This document shows positions 28,281 to 41,500 of a stretch of DNA of 64,000 nt, one piece after another. Location of the stretch: positions 1,674,001 to 1,738,000 of the forward strand of contig JAKZAN010000007.1 in assembly GCA_023053545.1 (NCBI GenBank), in the 5' to 3' direction. Both the position numbers and the translations under genes were made by a program. How positions within the stretch are numbered: position 1 is the first letter of the stretch; each line of letters opens with the position of its first letter. The stretch is from Lepidurus packardi. Lineage: Eukaryota; Arthropoda; Branchiopoda; Notostraca; Triopsidae. The notes under the pieces are model-generated. The model searched no databases. It was not told the origin of the DNA and was given only the letters and a program-made list of their open reading frames with translations.

Positions 28281-29904
28281 AACAGAAGGACTGAATTAAG
28301 CAGCGAGCTTGTTATAATAGGATGCTAGAAGAATATCTCCACGGGGAAATGCTAATGTTGTAGTGCTTAGAAAGCGTTTAACTCATTAAACCTGTCAATT
28401 TCACTTGGCAACAATTTCAAAAGGTATCTGTTGCTAATTTACTTTCACATTGCTTAACCCAGTTCATGGGAAGAAATCGTGTCACTGACCATCAACCCTT
28501 TGGAAATGAGATTCCCGTTCGTTTTTTGCTATCGTGAGTAGCGTGCAAACCACTTCTAAGGTTTCCTCCCTTTTTATTATTTGATTTACTTATGCTACTA
28601 AGAAAGTTTTTTATTTCTGCCTTAATAACGACCAATTTTTGGTATCTTGAGAGGAACGAACATCCTTCCGAGTTGCATCCTTTAACGGAGGATGTCACAT
28701 GACATTTGATAGACGCAAGTGTTGCCTTGTGTTGCAAATGTCTGGGGTGTGCGACGTAAGTTTTGTTTAAGCATAGATAGCGGCAGGAAACACGGTTGTT
28801 AACGAAGACGTGGTGCACTTACTTTCGGAGGAATGTATGGAACTTACATTTTGTTGACTGAAGAATAAATACAATTCCCGGGTTTAAGCGTAGGTTGTGA
28901 ACCAAGGTTGTTATAAGCAGAAATTATAGTTTGTGAGGCCCCCAAATCATTAGTATCTTCGGTCATTTTGGGGGGGAGAGAATAAACCTAAATTATTGAT
29001 TGTGGTTAGTTTCTTTACTGTAATATACTAGGCGACTATCACTTGAGGAAAGTTTTCACTGATAAACGAGTTGCTTACTGAGTGGGTGGGAGCTAGGGAT
29101 GAAGGGCGTGCGTTCCACTGCTGGCTGAGAACTTGCTTCTGATGCCGGGAAGTCAAGAAGAGTCTGTGCTAGATTTGACTAATGTTGTACTGGGATTGAC
29201 GATGTAGGTCTGGTCAATTTGCCTGACTTCCTCTCTGTGCGTGCTTGATGACTGATGGCCTGTAAGCTTTGGCGCTGTATGCTTGGAGTATAGAAAGCTC
29301 AAAATGTCTTTTCTTTGCTTTTTGATTTCCTCTTTTCTATTCGCTACAGGTCCGAAATCCGGAATTATTCTGATCAAGCACCATATCCTCTTTACTTTTG
29401 ACGGCGGATTTTTATTGCTTTTAAATCAATTTCCTTTAGAAAGAATTATTTTTTCCCCGAAAGTGTGTTTTTTCACCCTTATATTTTTCTACGAATGTTT
29501 TTAATTTTTAAGTTTAAAATTTTAAAAATGTGTAGTTTTACAATTTTGTTGAAAAAAATTTGCATCCTTATATTTCAACCTACAAGCATAGTGTTCGAAA
29601 GGAACACTATTTGGATAATGTTAAAGTAAGAAACTAAAATAAATGGATAATATACAAAATGAAAAACCGATCTATAGTTCCATATCACTGCCACTAAACA
29701 ATTAATTACTCGGTTAATATGTATATTTGACATAGGGGTTCTTCAGCCAGAGCACTTCATTTGGTCTCCTCTATAACATAAATTTTTATTTTTTTGCACC
29801 TTACTTTAAAATAACGGAACTTTTGCTGAGCTAAACATCGATATCTAATTGCAAAGGCACTTTTTTACGTCACAGTGCCTCTTACGTCGCCCGTTAAACC
29901 GAAA

Positions 29905-30073
29905 GTTAACCCTCGGAGGGTTTTAGACCGCTCCAAGTTTTACTTCGACTTTTGTCCCAAACGGCGAGCAAAATTCAAGGTTGAAAAGAAAGCTTTAGGT
30001 TCAGCATCTCACGTTACCCATAACCCGCGGGTTTCAGACCGCTCCTAGTTTTATCTCGAATTTTGTCCTAAAC
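29905..30073. repeat. Diverged direct repeat pair, period about 112 bp
   Basis: Two copies (about 29905-29962 and 30019-30073) share the order aaccc-g-gggttt-agaccgctcc-agttttat-tcga-ttttgtcc-aaac with scattered differences. Origin unknown; could be a decayed tandem or mobile repeat. Confidence 0.55.
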
Positions 30074-30270
30074 AATTTTCCTAAATAATTTTTCGTTCCG
30101 TAAACTATTGGAAGTATTTTAAGTTATCAATCGTGTGTTTTTCTTTCTATATCAAGAGTTTTCGGGCTTACCGAATGCCAGAATTACCTTGCCTACCATA
30201 GAAGCGCTGGCATGTCCCGTGTTTCCTTTGTCTGTACTGGAATGGGAGTACGAGTTGCCCTTGCCACGAC

Positions 30271-30278
30271 TGTGGGAA
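30271..30278 (+). promoter_or_regulatory. CSL/Su(H)-like site TGTGGGAA
   Basis: Matches the YRTGRGAA consensus of the Notch effector CSL, 623 bp upstream of the HES start codon. Sequence match only. Confidence 0.35.
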
Positions 30279-30661
30279 CTGACTGTATACCGTTTTCTCA
30301 TCGTCCCCTCGACATTTGGGTGATGAGCAATTAAGCGACCCCCCCTCCCCCTTCTCTTGACGCCTTCTTAAAACACTAGGTTTTTACTCAACTACACGCT
30401 TGTCAACTCTCAAAACGATAGTTCGATTCAAAGATATTTACTACAGCAACCCACTCTACCCACAAAGCAAATAAAACTCCGAATATGTAAATACATTTCG
30501 TTAAATTTTCGTTAAAAAAATATTGGCAGTTAAATAACACATTTTGAAAAAGAAAATCTTAATAATTAGAAAATACGAATATGTATATTATTTGATACGA
30601 AATGCGAGAGTCTCTTGTTCTCAACGATTATAACCATGGGCATTTACATTGATTCGGTAGG

Positions 30662-30669
30662 CGTGGGAA
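30662..30669 (+). promoter_or_regulatory. CSL/Su(H) site CGTGGGAA
   Basis: Exact high-affinity CSL motif, 232 bp upstream of the HES start codon, in the expected proximal-promoter range for a Notch-responsive HES gene. Binding is inferred. Confidence 0.45.
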
Positions 30670-30900
30670 ACCGGAAAAAGCCGCGCGGATGCCTCCGCAG
30701 CTCTCCTCCAAATTCCCATCCACTGGGAAATGCTGAACAAAAGGGACGCCGTGGTATCACGGTGTTCGACATACCGCTACGATGGGGTTCTTCCTTGTCG
30801 GTATGAATTCATTCATCGTCCAGCCAGCGACTATCGACGTTGGTCCTGTTCTCCAAACTTGTCTAAAAACTTCAAACATTTGAAGAAACGGTGCCTAGAC

Positions 30901-31971
30901 ATGGAAGAGTACAGTGACAAGGATTTTTCCGACCCCGTAAACCGCTCCGAGAATCGCAAGGTAGTGCAATTTTGCAGTCACCACGAAGGAATTATTTAAC
31001 AGTGAAATTTTCCCTTTCTAGAGTAACAAACCCATCATGGAAAAAAGACGGCGAGCGCGCATCAATTATTGCCTCAATGAACTGAAATCACTCATCCTGG
31101 ATGCTATGAAAAAAGACGTACATATATCTTTAAAATTTTTACGATGAGAGAGTTACTGATACTAAATATTAATGAAATATTTACGCAGCCGGCACGACAT
31201 TCCAAACTGGAGAAAGCGGACATCCTAGAGATGACCGTCAAGCACCTACAAAGCGTTCAAAGACAGCAATTAGCGATGGCTGTTTCATCAGACCCAAGTG
31301 TGCTGTCCAAGTTCAAGAATGGTTTCTCTGAGTGTGCCAGCGAAGTGAGTCGTTATGTCAGCCGTATCGACGGAGTGGATCAAGGAGTGTGTCAGCGAAT
31401 GATGAGTCATTTAATCCGTTGCATGTCAGGTATACAAACATCGCCTCTCGGATTAAACCCAGTCAGTGATTCTCCAAACGTTCTTATACTCCCCAATTAC
31501 CCTGGAAGGTCTTCTCTATCAAGTGACTTTTTGCATCCCCCGCCCTTGCCGGATGCCAATTTTCACACGCGATTGCTCACTTCTTTGAAAGCCATGCAGC
31601 ATTTTGGTGATTTATCCTCCTTTTTCCCAACTCCCCGTGAAACCCAGGGAAACGTGCCCCCCAACATTCCCACCACTCCAACTACTTGCACAACGTTCAA
31701 CGTGGGAAACAAGTCAGCCGAATACAGCGCTTTTTTGCCTGTCAAGCGGCCCCGCAGCCCCAGTCCGCTCCGTGAGAAAAAACCACCCAACAAAAGCCTC
31801 AAGTTAACCATCCCTGAAGAACGCTGTGATACCTTTTCTACAAACAATAACGTAGTCGATAAACCCAACCACAGTGTAGACATTCCGCGCAGAAACATTC
31901 CTACTCCGCCGAGCTCTCCCGGCGCTGGACGCAGAGAACAGAGTGGCACAGATATGTGGAGACCGTGGTGA
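30901..31971 (+). CDS. Hes: HES-family bHLH-Orange transcriptional repressor
   Basis: Nuclear repressor of the Hairy/E(spl) class that binds N/E-boxes and recruits Groucho/TLE. Exons: 30901-30960, 31022-31117 and 31189-31971 (312 residues). The basic region reads [14 protein letters not shown] with the class-defining Pro. Helix-loop-helix runs from [15 protein letters not shown] to [16 protein letters not shown]. The Orange domain is [16 protein letters not shown] ... MMSHLIRCM (about 92-130). The protein ends exactly in WRPW, the Groucho-binding tetrapeptide, after a Pro/Ser-rich segment and a KRPRSPSP nuclear-localisation-like stretch. Both introns fall in the bHLH region, as is usual for this family. 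I chose the ATG at 30901 because it leaves a typical short N-terminus. The frame stays open upstream to 30730, so a longer form is possible. AATAAA lies at 32054. Confidence 0.96.
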
Positions 31972-32512
31972 CAAACCATATAAAACAAAGAAAGAAAAAT
32001 AACAGAATGAATGAAAAGGGGTTTCTTAAGTACTTAACAAATAATGGGGTGTTAATAAATTGTGAGAGATGTATGATGAAGATTTCACGAGTCCAAAAAT
32101 TCAACACGACTTGTCAATCAAACACCTGTTTTGCTTTTTTACACCATTCACCACACAAGACGGGTATCGCAATGCTGGGGCGAAGGGAAATCAACACGTA
32201 CTAGCAACGGGGCTTTCGACTTAAAAGCTCTGTTGTAGACAAGTCTCGAAATGATTCATTCGCTAGGATTTTTGGAAAGAAACGAGAAAAAGAATGCCAA
32301 GATTTCAACTACAAGCACGCGTCTCGTTTCCCTCAGAATCACTGAGCGTCGAGAGCTTAAGACAAAAGAGACCAAGAGAGAATGCCGCGACTAGTAGTTT
32401 GGCAAATCAATGCGAAGTTTCCGAGGTATTAACGAACGCACCACATGACTCAAAAGCAACCACGACAGCGAAATGTAAATGGATTTTTTTTTATCAATTT
32501 GGAAACGCAATA
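31972..32512. other. Convergent 3' interval HES / rootletin
   Basis: 3' UTR DNA. AATAAA at 32054-32059 on the plus strand is the likely HES polyadenylation signal. No further gene. Confidence 0.5.
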
Positions 32513-35500
32513 TCAATTGAAATTCACAGGCAATGTAGGAGATGGCGAAGACGAGTAATGGGACAATGCACCATCCAAACGAATAGTTTCGCGATGCAAG
32601 TCGCTGATTTCCAGCTTAGGTTCTGCGGAAACAGCACGGAGAGAATGATGCAGTTCACTACGTAACACAGCAGTGCTACTGCCTGCTCTTTGCATTCTCG
32701 CGGCCAAGTCTTTCATACGCTTGCGCTCCACACTAATTGTTTGTCTAGCTGAAGCTAATTCGTTCTCCAAACGTTTAATCTTAGCTCGATAATCATTTTC
32801 GCGATCTTCGTAGAATCTCTGCTGCTTGGACCAGATTTCTTTTAAGCTCTCCAATTCCTGGAATACGCCAAACCTTATTAGGCTCCATTAACTTGATTGT
32901 ACGTCTTACCAGTTTATAACTAGACATGTTCTGTTTGCGATTTTCCTGAAGGTTCTCCTCCAACTTACGTAGTAATTGCAACATGTGGGAGTCTGAGCCA
33001 ATGGTGTCTAGTAGCTTAGACGAGGAACTCAGCTCTACATAACTCTGCAAAACACATTAGTTCTCCGTTTCATTCTGCGACTGCAATAGCTGGAGTGATA
33101 AACTTACTTTCTCGTGACTGGCTGACATTGCGTTGGCTTGGGAAAGCGTTTTGCGCTGCAAGTCCCAGACTTCATTTTGTAATCTAATATTTTCACGCTA
33201 ACAAATGCAACAGTAAGCCATGAGAAATTGTACAAGGAAAACATGCCAAAATTTACCTTTAAATGGTTGGAACTGCCTTGCAATTCCAGTTTCTCTTGCT
33301 GAGCTTTGCGTAAGCGTTCGGTCGTGTCTTTATCCAAGGAACCGAATTTCACTCCCTATAGAAGGAACATTTTACTTATTAATTATTATAAAAGGTACAT
33401 GTCGAAAAGGAAATGCTTTGTGATCACTTACGGAGTCGGTGTTCTGGCCCGTGATCTTAAGTTGACTCGACTCCAACAGCAATTGTTGGATCCGACATTG
33501 CAAGTGCTCCCTATCATCCCGACTTTCGCGTAAGTTATCCTGCAAAATACTGACACGCTCCTCGGTTTTTCGTTTCTCTTGCTCAGCCATCGAAAGCTTA
33601 TCTTGCAACTAGAAGCACGCTTTTTTAAAGGCAAACATCAGTAAAGCTACCTCACATCGTTTACCTGTCTTAACTTATCAGTCGTGGTTGACAAAGCTGC
33701 GCCTTTATCGGAAGCCCCATAGTTTAATTCGGATAACTGCGTTTTCAGATCACTTTCCCGGGCTCTAAAGTCGTTAATCTGCACTGTGAGCTTCTCATTG
33801 ACAACCTGCTCTCTTGTACATTCCGTATCGGCCGTCTTCAGTCGAGCAGTTACATCGTCCAAACGCGATTGCAGCAACTGTAACGAGTTTCGGTTTATAG
33901 TACAGACAAATGGAAATCCTTAAACGTATCGACTGAAAAAAGGGAAGAATTAAGACTTGCCAAAACTACCTGGATTTCCATGTCCTTTTCTCGAAGGCTT
34001 CGTTGCATACGCTGAACTTCTCCTTCTCCGCTTTTAGCAGCGTATTCCATTCTTAGGCTTTGAGACTCTACAGTTTGGAGCTGCGACCGCAAGTTCTTAA
34101 TTTCGTCTTCTTTCTTGTCTCGAGCCGCGCGCAATGTCGCGATTTCATCCTAATAACACGATCAGACTACCGACTACTTTTGGGACCCAATGTTACAAAG
34201 ACTTTTACTTCAAGACTGGTTTTGTTGTTCAAGGCTTCCTTTAACTGAGCTTCAACAAAATGGAGTTTCTGCATATCATTCCTGACAGACAGGCTCGTCT
34301 CTTTATCGGATGCTTCCTGAAGCACGCAAAAGCTGTAGATAAACTTGAGCTTACAAACGGTACATTACTTTGTTTAGCAGAGCTGTCTTGATAGCTGCAA
34401 GCTCTTTTTCCAAATCGAGATATCGACGAGTTTTGTTTTCCAATACTTTCTGCAAATCCCTTAACTGTGCTTGACTTTCCAAGAACTCGCGCTTGATCTC
34501 ACTCGAGTGTTGCTCAGTGCTCTTCCTCTGCAAATCAGCCTCTTCCTGCAGAATATCCATGGTTTAAAATAAGACGAAAAAGGGGAGTTACAACTACCTT
34601 ATCTTGTTCCATGACAGCCATCTTTTTGACCAAGTCTTGCAATGTAGTTTGGACACTCTCGGTATCAAAATCCAGTCGGGTCACTTCCAACGTCTCAGCC
34701 GAGTTGTTGGCCAAAGCCAATCGTCGAACGGGACTTGCTGTCATTCTTCTCCTTGTCTGATAGGTACCACTAGCTTCAAGCTCTTTCGCACCAACCACTT
34801 TTCGCAAGGAAATCATAACGGAGTTTAACCTCGATCGCAGCTCTGTCTTCTCTGTTTCCAGGTCGCGTAACTGCTGTTCAAACATACAATTTCTGGTCTC
34901 ACTTAACTTGAGTTGCAATTTAGTTTGGTCTGCTTCTTCATGCGAAGCCTTGAGTGCCAATTCCAAGCTATGAGTTTGATCTTCCCAGGTTTTCAATTGC
35001 GCACGGCATGAATCTACAACCGATTGCAGTTCTTCGATACGATGCGTCGATGTTCGTTCCGAAGTTGCCGCCTTCGATCTGGAGCTTCGTAGCTCGTTTT
35101 CCATGTGGTCACATTCCGCACGCAATATCGCAATCTAACAATACACCCTCCCAGTCACTTGGAAAACAACTTTGATTGAAAGCCTACCTCATCTTTTAAC
35201 CCAACGATGGCTTCTTCGGCTTCTTCACTCTTCGCCTTTTCGCTTTGAATACAACTCATCAAGTTTTCTTTCTCCATAGTCATATCATGGCCTTGGGCCT
35301 TGACTGAATTGAGCTGACGTTCTAGTTTAGATATCTCATAGGTGGCGACTTCCAGCTGGCTTTGGGAGTCCTTCAAAGAACACTTCAACGTTAAACATTC
35401 CTGTTCCAATACCTTCCTAGCTTCCTCATGACCTGAAAAAGATGCACAAAAATAGCATGAATTTGTTACACGTAATACAAGAGAATCTTTAGTACTTGAT

Positions 35501-38500
35501 AACTTGCGCTTCGTGTCCTCTAATATGCGAGTAAGTTCCACCTTCTCCGTTTCTGTCTGCAACAAAGTATTTCGAACATCTTGTACGCTTGCTTGGTAAC
35601 CATCCGCTTGCTTTTGCGTGTCAGAGAGGGAACGATGAACGTTATTTAAAGTTTGCTGCAGAGCTTCTCGTTGTTGATCAGCTTCTTTGTACTTGAGCTG
35701 CCACGTTGACAAATTCTGCTGCAGGCCTTGATGTTTAACCAGCGCACCTTGCAGCTCGGATTGCAGAATGCCAATCTCGCCACGCGCTTCCTCTAAGCGC
35801 TCTTCTAAAGCTGCCAATTGTTTCAGGAGTGATTGTCTTTCCTCTCGATGCTTCGTCCTAAGACCACATTTTCTCTATTAACTTTCCAGTTACCCCAATG
35901 TTAAACCCTTCCTAACCTACTCTTGAACCCACAAAATTGAATATATGTAGTAAGAATCAAGAAAAACGCTAGAAAGCTAAAACTTAAAAGTAATCGAGTA
36001 AAAATCTAAAGAAATTCCTGGTTCGCTTCACTCACGTCGCGTTCTTCAGCTCGGCTTTCAATCTGCCCGTGTGAATTTTCAGGCTGGTAGCACTCACAAA
36101 ACCCGGCCGCCCAGTACCTGTGGTAACAACGCACAACCAGTGCCAGGTAACCCTCCAATTACATGAGAAAAAAACGAACGCAAAAGAATACTAGACTGAC
36201 GTACAGGAAGAAAACTGGCGCTAAAAACGTATTCTAACTACCAAACGTAAGTTTTTAAACAATAAAGGCAAAGGTTTTATGTCCCCAAGTACGAAAATAT
36301 GAAAGCCCTATAGCAGTACATATTTGGCCTTTTTGGGTTTGTTTTGGGGGTACTCACGTTGCACTTTGGAGCTCCACCTGAAGTCGCGCTAGATCACCCC
36401 GCAATCCCGTAATGGTGAGGCGGTCGGCATTGGTACGGGTAGTGTCGCATCGTTGTAGTCGAAGGTTTTCTCCGCGTGCTGCTTCCAGGTCGAGTTGCAA
36501 GGCTTGGAGGCGTTCCTGTAGCGCGGTATATTCTGCCAGGGCTGATGGCAATCACACAAAAGCGTGGCAGAAATGTTGCGTAATTTGAACAGAAAAGACG
36601 ATGCTAAAAGTTTGAAAGCATCATGCGAACAATCAAACATGCACTAATTTGGATAAGACAGAAAATCAGACACAAAGACGTTGTGGATTACAGAAAGCAT
36701 ACGAAAATAGATGATACAAAGACGTGGACACAGAATACATATATATTAAAATTACCTGTGTTGAGAGCTAATTTATTTTCATTCTCTATCGTTTGCAATG
36801 CCTCCTCATGTAAACGATCGTGCAATGCTAACTGGTCTTTCAGGTGCTTGATTTCTTCTTCGGTAACAGCTCTGGCCTGCTGGAGGTCTTTCTGCAAGCG
36901 CTGCTGCTGCTGACTCAATTGTGCGTCCATTTGACAACGAATCTCTGTCTGCTTGTGCAAAGAATTTTAAACTGTTCAAAATCAGGACCACAACGTGACG
37001 TTTACTTTTTCTTTTTCGCTTAGGGATGACAAGGCTTCCTTGTCGCAATTCAGTAGACGAATCTGCTCCTGAAAGTTGGCCATCTGAGACAACAACTTGT
37101 CTTTCTCGCCCTGCCAATTTAGCAAATTGGTTTTAGACGCGTTCTGAAGGTCCGAAATTTTTCTGAAGAGCGTTTCCTTCGACTGGCAAGTCAAATATTC
37201 ATAAGTAAAAGCTGGTCCATTCAAATTCAGTTACCTGTAAAGTCTCATGCAGTTGTGTTGTCAATTGGGTTTCCTTATCTTGCATTGTATGCAATTCAGT
37301 TTGCGCAGCAAACAAGCTAAGTTCCACTGTTTGTTTGGCCGACTGTAAATTAGCCACTTCTTCACGAAGTCTCCGGACTTCTTGGTCCAAATGAGCAATT
37401 TTGTCCTATTTAAAACCAAAATCGGTATATACAAACAAATCAAACTTGTCATGAAATGGAACGTAAAATGTAAGCTGGCCTTACCAGTAGTTCCACTCGT
37501 TCTTTCTTAGCCAATTCCTCTGACCTTGTGGCTTTACTTCTTTCTTCACTCAGCAACGTTCTCTCTTTGATCAAGAGAGTTGACTGGTTAACCGTTTCTT
37601 CATATTTTGCTTCCAGCTCGTGCAATCGACGAGTCAACTGATATTTGGCTTCACTTAATTCATTCGTCGTATGTCCCGCTTTTTCTTTCTCTTCGTGTGT
37701 AACATTGAAAGCCGACTGTAAAGTTTCCAGTCTATCTTCCAAGTGATTCCTGGCTTTCGTCGACCTGGAAAGTTCCTCCTTGACAGACTCCAGTTCCGTT
37801 CTTAACTCCAACTTCTGTGCCGCCAAAGAAGATCTCGCACTTTCCGTCTAGATTTAAATAAAAATTCATAAAAAAGAACAATCATTGCTACCAAAGTTTA
37901 AATCAAGTGCTACATACTTGAGCTAGCTGAAGGTTCAAGCTAGCTTTATCCCTTTCGGTTAAAGCTAGCGTGGCCTCCACTGTTGTCAACTTATCTCGTA
38001 GTTCACTCAATTCTGCAGCCAAGCGTTGTGCTTCCAATTCCCATTCCGATTTGAATCTTTCTGTATTTCCCAGGGTAGTTTCAAGATCAAACTTCTTCTG
38101 CTGAATTGAATCGCGAACGAGTCGAACATCTTCTAATTCACTGTAGGCTAATCCGAGTTCTTCCTTCAAACCACTGATGTTGCTTTCCAATGTGGCAATC
38201 CTCTCGTTGCTAAAAAACGAAAATGATCGAAAAATTGCAAAAGGTGCGTAATTTGAAATATATGGTATGGTTACCAATGTTGAACTGACTGTTGACACTG
38301 CTTGAAATCCGCTTCCACCCCAGCCTGGGTTTCTTCCAATGCTGTTAATTGGTTCTGGAGATCGCACTTGCTTTTATATAATTCCTCTTTATCCCTGCGC
38401 AAACCTGTCAACTGAAAGCGCCAGTACGTACACGTATATGTATACTCCAAATCCCTTACTAAGAAAAGAACGCATACCTCCACATTAGCTTTCTGTTGGG

Positions 38501-41500
38501 ATGTCTCAAATGAAGCAATTGATCGCCGGCAAACCTCCAACTCTTGCGTCAATTGTGTAATGCGCATATTAAAGCTATCACGCTCTAGTGACACATGGGC
38601 CAATTGGTCACGCAATTCATGCAATTCATCATCAGTTGTGCGACGCGAAGTTTCTAATGTTTCGCTATGGCGTTTTGTATCTGTCAATTGCTTTCGAGCT
38701 TGGTCCAACTTTACCTGTGAAAAACAACAATCTCTAAAACCCCTACTTTTCTTTGCAGAAACTATACATAACATGCCTACACCACAAACATGAGTAACAC
38801 AGCATGTAGGTCACTATAATCCTCCCCAAACTGGATTATTATTCAATAGGAATTCAGTACGAAACTCACTGAAGGCGGGGGTTGTCTTGCAAAAGTCAAA
38901 TATACGACAAAAACCAACAAAAGGTATTAAATTTGTTTCAGATGGTCCAATTCTATTACTAAAGCCACGAAGATACTAATTACGACTGTTTTCGCTATAC
39001 CACTGACCAACAAGAAACGCATGGGGACAAAATTTCCTGAATGACAGTCTTGCAAATGCTAAATACTGAAGTTTTGCTTCAACCCGTGATCTACTCTCTA
39101 CAAAACTAAAATCGCTGGTGAAATTATGCGCCAAAGGAACGCAACTTGGCGCACTATGGCCAAAAGGGAATATCCTGAACACCTCTTCTCGTTCTCGCGC
39201 ATTTGGCGCAATTAGAACTCTAGTGCTAAACTTAACCATTGGCCCTACTCTAAACCATAAAATTAAGGTCTGAGGTTAAATTTCCCTTAGCAAAAGGACA
39301 CGTGTATGAATGGCTATTTTAAGTCGCTAGACTTACCTGAATTTCCTGGACTTGCTGCTTTCTGCGGAATAGGGCGGCCATGACGGCTTGTTGAGTACTT
39401 TCGGCCAACTTGGGAACGCCAGCACTATTGATACCGGAAGCTTCGCTTATAGTAGGAGTTAAAGCTGGAGAGGGCCGCGCAGCACGCGATACACGACTAC
39501 TAACAGAACCCATTGATGAGTACTAGCTACGTACGAACGGCAGCAGACTGTAACATAATCATGCCAGTCCAAAAGCCAAAGTAAATATAAGCTTAGCGGC
39601 GATAAACCCAGAGTGACCAGGGCCCAACCAGCAAACCACACAAACTCTTACGGAAGTCCACGACGGCATTACTCCCGAACCGCGCATACCTCATACAAGT
39701 AATTATGCACTTCTTTACGAGGCTTGCGTGAGCTGATACTTTACAAAAGTTTCCTTTGCGTCTTTACGATCTTAAGTTGTTTGTCCATACAAAGTTTAAA
39801 AGCTCTAGCCGCCCATATACAAGCATCAAACCGTGTGAGCGCGAGCTCATCAAATATAAAGGAACCTCACCTCGACAGTAAAGGGGACCGAGGGACGTCT
39901 GTGGCTGCAATACCGTCCAGTTCATCAACAGAGTCATCCACGAGCAATTGGCTGATGGAACGCAGTACTGACTGCATCGCAATACACTCCTCTTGGACGC
40001 GGTACATCATAGTCAGCTGACCGTTTTGCAGTCCGTTTTGGGCTTCCTAGGTTCCCAAATCAGTACAGTGCTTGTCCTAGGAATTGAAAAAAATAGTCTA
40101 CCTACCAATTCAGACAAGCTATCAGTAACGTTCCGGAAAGCTTCTTCCCTATCGTTTAATTTGGTTTCCAATTCCTTTTTCTTCCGTGCCAAACTATCGA
40201 TCTTCTCTATTAACGCTTTCTTTTCGACAATACCTTGGTGTAAATCAGCTTGCAGGTTTTGAAAGCCTTCCCAGCAAACAGCCATTCCAGCCTTAATCAA
40301 AAGAACATGGTAATAAGTCAAGATTAAACAAGGGTCAAGACAAAGTTCAATAAGTTAAGCACATAAGGCCAAGTAATCCGTAATCTATGGATAACAAAAG
40401 GCGACACCGCACGCAAGATGTCAAACATAAAGCCAGTGGGCCATTAGGCTCCCTTCCCTACAGAAAGATTAGAATCAGCCATGAAACGACCAGACGGCAT
40501 TGAATGGTTTGGAGTACGTAAGTCGTCCTGATTTCCTAGCTCCCAAGGCCTGCTATAGCCATGGAAACCTAGTAACTTGTGGGTTAAATCAATTTCACCC
40601 TTCAAGGTAAAGACGAAAAGATCCGGTTTCACATGCACGTAACGATATTTAACACGCCAAAAAACAATAAACTCATAATTCCTTTCTTCCTCTGTCGTAC
40701 TTTCGAGACACTGCGTTCGATTTCCTAAATTAAATAAGAATTATGAAACGCCAAATATCAAAACTTACGCCATCGTTGCAGGTAGGGCATGGGTTCCGTT
40801 CGCGTACACCTTCTAAGGTAGATTGGGCTAACTTGGCCATAGCTGCGAATTCCTGGGAGAACCCTTTCATGTCGCGATCGATGAAGGTTTGCATGTCAGA
40901 ATACTCTTTACGAAAGGATACAATTTGCCACCATAGCGCTGTATACTTTTCATGGTCGGCGTAATGCCGATCGTAATAAGTCTAGAGTGAACAGAAGGAG
41001 ATTAAAAGATAGCTGTAACCTTCTACAACTAACAATAAACAATAGCTGAACTTCAAATTACCTTAGCTTCTTTCTGAAGGTCTTCCTCTCTACATTTCCA
41101 TTCTTCTTCTTTGATCTTCAACTCTGCATCCAACTTGAGCAAATTACTTGCCAAAGATTGACTTTCTTCAGTACATCTTTCCAACTGCTGGTTTAGGTCA
41201 TCGTTCAAAGTAGTCAGCTTGTCCGCTCTTTCATTGCAAAGAACAATAATATTAATATACTAATACTACCAAGAACAATACTAGGAATCCCACTAGTACT
41301 TAGACTAGTAATAACAAAAAACAAGCGAATAATAACTAAATATTAGGCATACTAAAGTTAAGTTGACGTTGGAAACCATATACACGAACAGAGACATCTC
41401 CCAGTAAAGCGTAATCGTTAGCTTTAAGTAGGTTTTACTTGGTAATTCTACATGTTCTACATGAGTAGTTTAATTTCTAGGTGCTATTTTTGAGAATTTA

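Larger units (their letters stand above)
25742..30900. other. 5.2-kb gene-poor divergent region CYB561 / HES
   Basis: No gene found. ORFs here are short, without domains or consistent splice sites. AT-rich with an (AT)n run near 25640. It carries a 19-bp-stem hairpin (26471-26522), a 44-bp palindrome followed by a 16-bp palindrome (27323-27386), an 18-bp perfect inverted repeat (28227-28280), a diverged direct repeat (29905-30073) and two CSL-like sites (30271, 30662). It probably includes regulatory DNA of the HES gene. Confidence 0.5.

Noticed and set aside
31141..31188. [15 protein letters not shown] as the start of the HES protein
   Set aside because: Lies in the intron between two bHLH exons; the spliced form gives an intact bHLH.
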